Shown here in pieces: positions 26,288 to 32,770 of a DNA stretch of 60,564 nt. A program made the position numbers and the translations under genes. The DNA comes from Pseudomonadota bacterium (GTDB taxonomy: Bacteria > Pseudomonadota > Alphaproteobacteria > Puniceispirillales > Marisalimonadaceae): contig JAOESH010000010.1 in the NCBI GenBank assembly GCA_028382005.1, forward strand, positions 1-60,564. Reading direction: 5' to 3'. The notes beneath the pieces were generated by a model, which saw only the letters and a program-made list of their open reading frames with translations, was not told the origin of the DNA and ran no database searches. Positions within the stretch are counted from its first letter, which is position 1; the number at the start of each line of letters is the position of its first letter.

Positions 26288-27370
26288 ATGAAAACTATAA
26301 GTATATTAATACCGACCTATAATGAAGCATTGAACATTAAAATTTTAATAGATAGAATTTCACATTGTTTGAAAAAAATTGATTGGGAAATCATTTTTGT
26401 TGACGATAACTCTCCTGATAAAACATCTGAAAAAATAGAGAATTTGATCAAGACACAACCTAATATAAAGGTTATTAAAAGACTTAAAGAGCGAGGCCTT
26501 GCTGGTGCTGTTATAACTGGATTAAAATATTGTAAATTTGAAAATATTATAGTTATGGATGCTGACTTACAACACGACCCAATAAATATTCCAAAGCTTA
26601 TTAAAAAATTTGAAAAGGATGAAGCAACTATTGTCATTGCTTCGAGATACTTTCAGTCATCAACGACAGAAGATTTTCATTTCCTAAGAAAAATAGTAAG
26701 TAAATTAACAATTAAAATTTTTAATATAGTTTCATACAAAAAATTAACAGATCCAATGTCTGGTTTTTTCATAATTAAAAAAGATTTTTTTATAGATCTC
26801 TCAAAACAACTATCTAGAGATGGATATAAAATACTAGCTGATATAATTTTAAATGGACCAAAAACTATTACTGTAAGCGAAATTTCTTTGGGCTTTAAAA
26901 AAAGAAATGCTGGTCAAAGTAAAATGAATTTGAGAGTTTTATGGGACTTTTTGTTAATAATAGCTTACAGTTTATTAAAAAAGTATATCCCAAGAAAATA
27001 TCTATCTTACATTTTTGTAGGTTGTTTGGGATTGTTAACTCATTTAATTTTTTTGTATGTTTTTTATAAGTTATTGTTAATAAATTTTTTATTAAGTCAT
27101 ATTTTAGCAACATTTATAGCAATATTAATTAATTTTACATTGAATAATGTATTAACATTTTATAGCAAAAATTTAACAGGATTTAGATGGTTAATAGGAT
27201 TATTGAGTTATAATATTTTCTGCTCTTATGGAATTTTTATTAGTTATTCAATCACAAAAGCTTTGTCAGATTTAAATTTTTATTGGTTTTTAGCAGGAAC
27301 AATTGGAGCATTTACCGCGTCACTATGGAACTTTTCTATTTCAAAGTTTTTTGTATGGAAAGATAATTAG
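26288..27370 (+). CDS. Polyprenol-phosphate glycosyltransferase (GT2) fused to a GtrA-like membrane domain
   Basis: 360 residues. The N-terminal GT2 domain (about 1-225) has ISILIPTYNEALNIKILI, FVDDNSPDKT, MDADLQHDP and the DPMSGFF motif typical of dolichyl-phosphate mannose synthase-like enzymes. The C-terminal part (about 235-355) has four hydrophobic helices starting YLSYIFVGCLGLLTHLIFLY, matching GtrA-like flippase domains. Together they make a sugar-phosphate-polyprenol and help move it across the membrane for use by a GT-C transferase. A GT-C-like membrane protein follows 350 bases downstream. Confidence 0.88.
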   Translation: MKTISILIPTYNEALNIKILIDRISHCLKKIDWEIIFVDDNSPDKTSEKIENLIKTQPNIKVIKRLKERGLAGAVITGLKYCKFENIIVMDADLQHDPINIPKLIKKFEKDEATIVIASRYFQSSTTEDFHFLRKIVSKLTIKIFNIVSYKKLTDPMSGFFIIKKDFFIDLSKQLSRDGYKILADIILNGPKTITVSEISLGFKKRNAGQSKMNLRVLWDFLLIIAYSLLKKYIPRKYLSYIFVGCLGLLTHLIFLYVFYKLLLINFLLSHILATFIAILINFTLNNVLTFYSKNLTGFRWLIGLLSYNIFCSYGIFISYSITKALSDLNFYWFLAGTIGAFTASLWNFSISKFFVWKDN

Positions 27371-27722
27371 TTCACTTTAACTTATATCACTAGCTTAAAT
27401 TTCAGTTGTCTTAACCTATTTTTAAAAACTCTGAACAATTAGTAATTTTATCAGAATTTCAGATGATAAAGATACAAAAAAAGATAAGAAACAAACTAAA
27501 TAAATTATATAACTAATTAGATTTATGTTTCTGTATAGATAATATTATCGTGGTTTATATATTAGATTTTTATTGTAAGTTTATAGGTTGGAAGTCAATT
27601 TACCAAAAAAGCTCTTAAACTAAGGTATTTTGTAACAGTAATAGATAAAATTAAATATAGAAAAAAGAAATAAGTAAATTTAAGTAATTTATGATACTTA
27701 TTGAGATATTAAGGAAGTATAT
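27371..27722. other. AT-rich gap, no feature recognised
   Basis: 352 bases between the GT2 gene and the split membrane protein. I see no relic, tRNA, strong hairpin or repeat. A promoter for 27723 is possible. Confidence 0.4.
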
Positions 27723-28790
27723 ATGTTTATTAATTTTACTAAAAATGATTTCAAAATATTATTTTTATTCATACTTGCATCAGGTATTTTTGCAAGAATA
27801 TTTTTTTATTTATATTTCGGTAATGATTATTTAAATCTTAAAGGTTCTAAATCTTCGTTATTATATTTAGATGCAATTTTGAATCATTCATGGGAATTCT
27901 TAAAAAATTATCATTACAAACCTATTGGTTTAATTCTAAAAGATATTGTTATTATAAATTTCTTTGAAAATATTAGAGTAATTAATTTTTTACTAATCTC
28001 TTTTTTTGATGTTGTTGCAACTATATTATTAGCGAATATTTTATATATTTTTGGAGTTAAAAACAAATTAACGATTATTACTTGCTTTATTTTTTCTTTA
28101 AATTTAATAGGTTGGGAATATTGGAGAACAGGTAATCATTTTGATCATCTAAATGTGTTTATATTTAGTTTTTATATTTGGTCAATTACAAGATTCATTT
28201 TTAAAAAAAATAGCTTAAGTTATTTTTTTACTGGATTTTCATCAATTTTATTAATTTTGTTTTATTCTTTGGGTTACATAATTATTCCAATAATAACTTT
28301 ACTATTGCTTCTATTTGGAAGAATTAAATTTAAAATAAGTTTTTTTATATATGTAATTTTTCTGCCAGTATTAATTATATTTTTGGTATTATTTAAAAAC
28401 TTTGTTTCTGTTGGAGTTATTTCTTCTTCTTCACTTGGTGGCGCAAATACTTTACAATTTTCATCCTATTCAGAACCACATATTGATTCATTTGATGGCA
28501 ATACGATTATAAAAATGTCAAAAAACATTAAAATGAAAGAGTGGTGGAAATGGTGTCTGAAGCAATCATTCATTCATAACCCTAAAGCACATGTACAAGG
28601 TCTAATATTTGGTAAATGTTTTATTAAAGTAGGTAATAAAATAGATTTCACAGATTTAAAAGTAAAACTAAAATCACTTAACGAAACTAGATTATTGAGA
28701 ACCGTTGAGTTAGATGAAGAATTATTAAAGTATAAACCTTGGTATTTTTCCAATTCAAATACTTTAAATTTTAGTGTTAAATATATGTAA
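27723..28790 (+). CDS. Polytopic membrane protein, probable GT-C glycosyltransferase, N-terminal part (gene split by an in-frame stop)
   Basis: 355 residues with about eight hydrophobic helices, an early loop GNDYLNLKGSKSSLLYLDAI and FNLIGWEYWRTGNHFDHLNV, which look like the arrangement of PMT/ArnT-type GT-C transferases, but no catalytic motif is certain. The hydrophilic tail (from about residue 240) would be the periplasmic loop. It ends at a TAA at 28788-28790, and the next open frame (28797-29360) is in the same frame with further helices. I read this as one gene of about 545 codons with a nonsense mutation, or less likely as two proteins. It would use the polyprenyl sugar from the GT2 gene upstream. 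Confidence 0.55.
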   Translation: MFINFTKNDFKILFLFILASGIFARIFFYLYFGNDYLNLKGSKSSLLYLDAILNHSWEFLKNYHYKPIGLILKDIVIINFFENIRVINFLLISFFDVVATILLANILYIFGVKNKLTIITCFIFSLNLIGWEYWRTGNHFDHLNVFIFSFYIWSITRFIFKKNSLSYFFTGFSSILLILFYSLGYIIIPIITLLLLLFGRIKFKISFFIYVIFLPVLIIFLVLFKNFVSVGVISSSSLGGANTLQFSSYSEPHIDSFDGNTIIKMSKNIKMKEWWKWCLKQSFIHNPKAHVQGLIFGKCFIKVGNKIDFTDLKVKLKSLNETRLLRTVELDEELLKYKPWYFSNSNTLNFSVKYM

Positions 28791-28796
28791 GAAGGA

Positions 28797-29360
28797 ATGA
28801 AAATATGGAAATACTTTATATTAAACGAACCTATTAATTTCCTAAAAAGGAGCTATTGGTCCGCACGCTTATATTTTAAAGGTTTGTCATTTTTTACTAA
28901 TACTAAATATGAAGCTAATCATATGATAAATAGTAACATTATTAAGTTAGCTGCCTTAATAACATGTCCTTTGTTATTTTTAGGAGTTTTAAGTGCGTTT
29001 TCAAAAAGCTTTAAATTAATAAGTTTCTCAATAATTAACTTAACAAATATTGCAAATAGAAGTTTTTCATTACCAATTGAGAAGCAATCATCAATTTATA
29101 TTTGTTCTTTTTTATTTACTTTAACAAGCTTATTTTTGATTATTATTACTTATGGTGAAAATAGTAGAATGTTTTTAAGTGTAAGTGTCATTCCTTATTT
29201 ATTAGGAGTATTAAAAATTAATGATATAATTATTAATAATAGTATTAAAAAATCAACATTAATTTTAGTTTCACTATTTTTTATTATAAATATATTTTGC
29301 TTAATATTATATGATAAATTCTTTTCATTAGTCTATAACAATTTTATTAAATTTATTTAA
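28797..29360 (+). CDS. C-terminal part of the split membrane protein
   Basis: 187 residues in the same frame as the preceding gene after a single TAA. The start KIWKYFILNEPINFLKRSYW looks like a continuation of a loop, and four helices follow (for example LAALITCPLLFLGVL and YICSFLFTLTSLFLIII). The AAGGA just before the ATG is too close for a normal ribosome binding site. This supports a split gene instead of an independent one. Either the gene is inactive, or the halves reassemble. Confidence 0.5.
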   Translation: MKIWKYFILNEPINFLKRSYWSARLYFKGLSFFTNTKYEANHMINSNIIKLAALITCPLLFLGVLSAFSKSFKLISFSIINLTNIANRSFSLPIEKQSSIYICSFLFTLTSLFLIIITYGENSRMFLSVSVIPYLLGVLKINDIIINNSIKKSTLILVSLFFIINIFCLILYDKFFSLVYNNFIKFI

Positions 29361-29471
29361 AAATTTTGAACATTCAACTCAAAATAAATTTGAGTTATAA
29401 CGCTTCAACATAAATAATTTTGCTTGATAGAAACTTTCTATCACTTCTTTACTAAAGATAATCCATCTTTA

Positions 29472-29628
29472 ATGATGACATGGGATAGTAAAAGGTTACT
29501 TGATAGGATCTTTAATTATATGAAACAATCTCCAGACTTAAATTGGAATCTATAACTATCTTCTTAAACAATACTTTGTAGCTAAGAAATTGATACCTCA
29601 TCAGTCAAGGTTTTCTAACATTTATAAA
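29472..29628 (+). pseudogene. Short unassigned coding relic
   Basis: An ATG at 29472 opens MTWDSKRLLDRIFNYMKQSP and DLNWNL before a stop at 29553-29555. In the next frame the sequence continues YNYLLKQYFVAKKLIPHQSR and FSNIYKA, ending near 29628. The two pieces read like one small conserved protein after a frameshift, but I do not know the family. A GATAGAAA/TTTCTATC hairpin with a one-base loop lies just upstream near 29427. Confidence 0.3.
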
Positions 29629-29649
29629 GCATGATTTTAAGAGGCCTTC

Positions 29650-29853
29650 AGAACACCCTAAGTAATAGTATAGAGTGAAGAAACTGGGATTCCTCCATTT
29701 ATATATAGTTTGTGTTTTACAGAAACTTCACTCTTATTTTCATAGACTAATAAGACTATGGAACTATAAATTTAATAGTCTGGTAGTCTTTTAATTATAG
29801 AAATATTTGTAAAAATATTAGGTAAACTGTTCTTTACAGATATTATTTTAAAT
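29650..29853. repeat. Structured repeat D, copy 1
   Basis: About 200 bases match 32468-32678 in the same orientation, with one block of about 40 identical bases (29752-29791). Shared stems are AGAGTGAAG with CTTCACTCT, and AAGACTA with TAGTCTT enclosing GACTAT/ATAGTC. The loops and linkers have drifted while the stems are kept, which suggests a folded RNA or a small mobile sequence. No open frame spans both copies. Confidence 0.7.
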
Positions 29854-29991
29854 TGTTTGGGCTTGTTTCATATATCTTCCAACTTGTGATTGGATATTTT
29901 CTTTACCCAATTTATTGAGATATACCTCGTAGTTTGTATCTCTTTCTACTTTGTTATCTTTATTTCCCTTTATGACTAAGTTATCTTGCAT
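29848..29991 (-). CDS. Hypothetical small protein (47 aa)
   Basis: A 47-codon minus-strand frame that starts three bases after the stop of the 102-aa gene and runs to a TAA at 29848-29850. The composition (basic, with NYEVYLNKLGKENIQSQVGR) is protein-like and a weak GAGA precedes the ATG. I recognise no domain. It may be the third gene of the sugar dehydrogenase operon or a degraded end. Its last bases overlap the repeat D copy. Confidence 0.3.
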   Translation of the reverse strand: MQDNLVIKGNKDNKVERDTNYEVYLNKLGKENIQSQVGRYMKQAQTI

Positions 29992-29994
29992 TTC

Positions 29995-30303
29995 TCAAGA
30001 AGAATATTTCACTTTTTTATCTTTTTCTTCTCTTTGAAGTCTATTATCTAAATCAAGATTTTCATCTATTTTTCCAAAAAATTCTAAAAAGTAATTTCTC
30101 TTTTCATTTTTCTTTAACCAGATTACAACATCCCAAGCACTTCCAATATAACGAGCCTCATATATTTTTAAAAAATATCTCATTGCATCTATTTTAGATT
30201 TTGTAGTAAATAGTGGATATCTATGAATATATCCAATATTCTTAATAGAGAATAAGTCTAAAAAGTTCTCTTTCCTATAACTTGTTTTTAACTTTTTAAT
30301 CAA
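29995..30303 (-). CDS. Hypothetical protein (102 aa)
   Basis: 102 basic, aromatic-rich residues with no signal peptide. It contains NIGYIHRYPLFTTKSKIDAM, YEARYIGSAWDVVIWLKKNE and an acidic-basic tail. The ATG overlaps the stop of the upstream sugar dehydrogenase by four bases, which argues for a real, coupled gene. Conserved Arg/Trp pattern WDVVIW is notable. I do not recognise the family and assign no function. It should be produced with, and may assist or modify, the dehydrogenase. Confidence 0.5.
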   Translation of the reverse strand: MIKKLKTSYRKENFLDLFSIKNIGYIHRYPLFTTKSKIDAMRYFLKIYEARYIGSAWDVVIWLKKNEKRNYFLEFFGKIDENLDLDNRLQREEKDKKVKYSS

Positions 30304-31718
30304 AAATACTCTGGAGGGTCTAATTTCATTACTACAAGTTTTGGAGTGTTCTCAAGAGAAAGAAGTATACTGTCTGTATCTTTATCATATATTACATCTC
30401 TTACTCTTTCTTTAATATTAATTGTCTTAAACAAATTTGCTTTAGAGTAATTTTTATTCATATTAAAGAAAAACAATTTTCCAGCTCTCAATGAACCAGC
30501 TAGAAAAATATCATTTCCATCTTTGTCCTCACCTAAGTGTTCTATTTGTGAAATGCCAACAGAAGAAACCTTCGACCAATGAAACACAGGTTCTATAAAA
30601 CCATATTTCTTGTGTGATTTATATAAAGGAGATTCTTTTTTGAAAGTATTGTCATAATGTCGTCCATAGGAGGATATAGGCCATCCATAGTTATTACCTT
30701 TTTCAATAACATTTACTTCATCTCCCCCATAGGGACCATGTTCAGTTGAAACAATTTTATTTTTAGATTCGACATAAATCAAACCTTGAGGATTTCTATG
30801 ACCTTTAGAAAAAACAGAAAACTTTTTTGTAAAAATATTAATCTCAATAATTTTGCCAAACATCGAATTATCGTCCTGAGCAAGGGATCTTGCTCTGTAT
30901 TCACCAATTGAAAATAGTATTTTCTGGTTATTTATCTGAACAATTCTACCACCTGATTGTTGACCCCAAAACCAAGGTTTTATGCCTTTTCTTTCTCGCG
31001 AAATACATTCATCATAAGTAAAAAATTCTTCGAAAAACAAATAAGAAGTATTTAACTCTGCTGATATAATTGATGTATTATAACAATCCTTCCTAACTTC
31101 CTTATTATATGACAGAAATAGTTTGTTATTGATTATTTTACTATCCTTAATACTTATCTGACCAGATATTGGTATATTTTTAAAAATATCAAAATGATTT
31201 GGGTCTTTTATTAATTTACCTATATTATTTGGAATAAGAACTGGCTTAATTTTATCCTTATTTAAATTTTCTTTATCTATTTTTAATATTTGTCCTGTAC
31301 CTGAAACTAGATAAACAAATTCTCCTAAAATGCTTAAATAAAAAGAGGCCTTTTTAGATGATATGTAATTGTGAAAAGGAATTTTAAATGAAGTAACACC
31401 ATAAATATCTAATTTTCTTTTGGATCCCCAAATATCTAGTGTATTGTTTTTTATTTTTTCAATTTTTAAAATATTATTTTCTTGTTTTAAATGTCCTGTT
31501 TCTTTTTCTAACAAATCTATTTTTTTATCTAAATAATCTATTTTTTTCTTCATTTCAGGCAAGTAAAAAACAAAATCTTTCACGTCTTGTTTCAAAGTAG
31601 GAGACATATAGTATTTAATTTTTTTAACAACAAAATTATCAGGATTGTAATAAAGCAGAATTAATAAAATTGGAATCACAAGTATACTAAGTATTAAAAT
31701 CTTAACTTTTATCTTCAT
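30300..31718 (-). CDS. Membrane-anchored PQQ-type (glucose/sorbosone dehydrogenase-like) sugar dehydrogenase domain protein
   Basis: 472 residues from the chosen ATG, which has GGGAGATAAAATA upstream as ribosome binding site; an earlier ATG at 31754 lacks one. A transmembrane helix (about residues 5-23) is followed by a coiled coil (about 50-82, heptads LDKKIDLLEKETGHLKQEN), then a six-bladed beta-propeller. Propeller landmarks are FSKGHRNPQGLIY, VSTEHGPYGGDEVNVIEKGN, NYGWPISSYG and FHWSKVSSVGISQIE, as in Asd/Gdh-B-like sugar dehydrogenases. The enzyme would face the periplasm and oxidise a sugar or bind a glycan. No PQQ synthesis genes are seen here. Confidence 0.8.
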   Translation of the reverse strand: MKIKVKILILSILVIPILLILLYYNPDNFVVKKIKYYMSPTLKQDVKDFVFYLPEMKKKIDYLDKKIDLLEKETGHLKQENNILKIEKIKNNTLDIWGSKRKLDIYGVTSFKIPFHNYISSKKASFYLSILGEFVYLVSGTGQILKIDKENLNKDKIKPVLIPNNIGKLIKDPNHFDIFKNIPISGQISIKDSKIINNKLFLSYNKEVRKDCYNTSIISAELNTSYLFFEEFFTYDECISRERKGIKPWFWGQQSGGRIVQINNQKILFSIGEYRARSLAQDDNSMFGKIIEINIFTKKFSVFSKGHRNPQGLIYVESKNKIVSTEHGPYGGDEVNVIEKGNNYGWPISSYGRHYDNTFKKESPLYKSHKKYGFIEPVFHWSKVSSVGISQIEHLGEDKDGNDIFLAGSLRAGKLFFFNMNKNYSKANLFKTINIKERVRDVIYDKDTDSILLSLENTPKLVVMKLDPPEYF

Positions 31719-31850
31719 TATTTTATCTCCCAAAATATTTGCTCTAACTTTCAATAATTAGTAAAAATTGAATAAAGTTAAATATCCCATTATATGAGAT
31801 AAATTAATACAACTATAAGTATCGAATTGAAACTAAATATCGAAAAAAAT

Positions 31851-32115
31851 TTTCCTAGAGGGGGTTCTGTTCATTAAAAGGATTGTTTATATTTTAGTCT
31901 ACAATTACTCATCTAAGTTGGACTAAAATATACAGCCACCCCCACCCAAAACTGACACCTTTTTGTTTACTTAACAGGTACATAAAACTAGGTGGATATC
32001 TACTGATACCAGAGAGTTTAGGAACAGACTTTAGAACTCATTATATGAGGAGGAATATGGGTTTGAGTGTGGTGAGAGTGACAAGACTCGAACTTGTTAC
32101 CTCCAGATTAGGAAT
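31851..32115. repeat. tRNA-Arg(CCU)-linked repeat, copy B
   Basis: About 265 bases that match 34759-35024 almost without change, from TCCTAGAGGGGG through ACATAAAACTAGGTGGATAT to the tRNA 3' half (32070-32114, minus strand, including the encoded CCA, T-arm and the anticodon loop). The match stops exactly after TTAGGAA, the anticodon loop, and the sequence then turns into unrelated DNA. The half-tRNA cannot be functional. The break at the anticodon loop makes this look like the product of site-specific recombination inside the tRNA gene. Confidence 0.85.
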
Positions 32116-32203
32116 AACTTTCTCACTCCTCTTATTTCTAAAAATATCATTATAAATCAACTACTTACAACACTACTATTATCCATTTGAATCCAAATAA
32201 CTC

Positions 32204-32224
32204 TACACGTATTCTACACGTATT
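32204..32224. repeat. Tandem TACACGTATT pair, left copy
   Basis: TACACGTATT occurs at 32204-32213 and 32215-32224 with an 11-base step. The same pair occurs at 35126-35147, also next to a tRNA-Arg copy. It lies 26 bases before the recombinase relic's ATG. It may be a binding site for an integration or excision protein, or a promoter element of the recombinase. Confidence 0.6.
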
Positions 32225-32249
32225 GGGTTTAACAATTTAGAGGTAATTA

Positions 32250-32318
32250 ATGTCAAACAGATGTGTAATCTATACAAGACTTTCTGCATCTGACAAAGGA
32301 CAAACCACATTAAATTAA
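32250..32318 (+). pseudogene. Serine recombinase relic (N-terminal tip)
   Basis: ATG at 32250, preceded by the good ribosome binding site AGAGGT, opens RCVIYTRLSASDKGQTT and then hits TAA after 22 codons. The Y-T-R-L-S motif holds the catalytic Ser of resolvase/invertase-type recombinases. The rest of the catalytic domain is missing here, although an internal piece of such a gene survives at 23884-24033. The gene has been cut off right after its start, next to tRNA copy B. Confidence 0.75.
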
Positions 32319-32404
32319 TATCGATTATGATTTAATGGCTATAAATTTCAATAATATGTTTGATGTTCTAAAGTCCTCTGGAAATCACAATTTTAAAATT
32401 GGAG

Positions 32405-32475
32405 AAACCCTAGATTTTTTAGGGTTCAAAATCTTTGATATTGGGTGTTGTTTTAGTATGTACTAAAACAACACC
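32405..32475. repeat. Two adjacent hairpins, the second a perfect 15-bp palindrome
   Basis: AACCCTA/TAGGGTT gives a 7-bp stem near 32405-32427. Directly after it, GGTGTTGTTTTAGTA (32444-32458) and TACTAAAACAACACC (32461-32475) form a perfect 15-bp stem with a two-base loop. It abuts the second copy of repeat D. It may be an origin, a transcription stop or a recombination site. A short open frame crosses it (32335-32466, 43 codons) but shows no family. Confidence 0.75.
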
Positions 32476-32678
32476 TAAATAGTATTAAGAGTGAAGAATG
32501 GGATTAATCTCCATTTACATATAGTTTGTTCTTCACTCTTATTTTCCCAGACGATAAGACTATGGAACTATAAATTTAATAGTCTGGTAGTCTTATTATT
32601 TAAGAAAGAAATTATTCCCACGAGAATAATATTTAAAAATATTTGGGAAACTGTCCTTTACAGACATTATTTATAATT
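32468..32678. repeat. Structured repeat D, copy 2
   Basis: Matches 29650-29853. The first stem is longer here: AGAGTGAAGAA with TTCTTCACTCT, 11 bp. The second stem is ATAAGACTA with TAGTCTTAT and encloses GACTAT/ATAGTC. A third, TTCCCA/TGGGAA, is found only in this copy. Because the unpaired bases differ between copies while the stems hold or lengthen, the fold appears to be what is conserved. Confidence 0.72.
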
Positions 32679-32729
32679 CAGATCTTCCATTATTATTTTT
32701 TTAAAAGATAATATGGGACAGTTTTTTTT
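32648..32729 (+). terminator. Stem with T-run upstream of the secreted protein gene
   Basis: AAACTGTCC (32648-32656) pairs with GGACAGTTT (32716-32724), a perfect 9-bp stem with a long loop, followed by eight T on the plus strand. This could stop transcripts coming through repeat D, or act as an attenuator in the leader of the gene at 32771. The loop of about 59 bases is long for a simple terminator. Confidence 0.4.
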
Positions 32730-32770
32730 AAGACCATTGTAGTTAAAAATTTATTATGTAAGATAATTAA

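Noticed and set aside
32335-32466. 43-codon plus-strand frame ending in the 15-bp palindrome
   Set aside because: No ribosome binding site, no similarity, and its end is created by the palindrome.
32491-32676. 61-codon frame across repeat D copy 2
   Set aside because: The frame is not kept in copy 1, so the repeat is better explained as non-coding.
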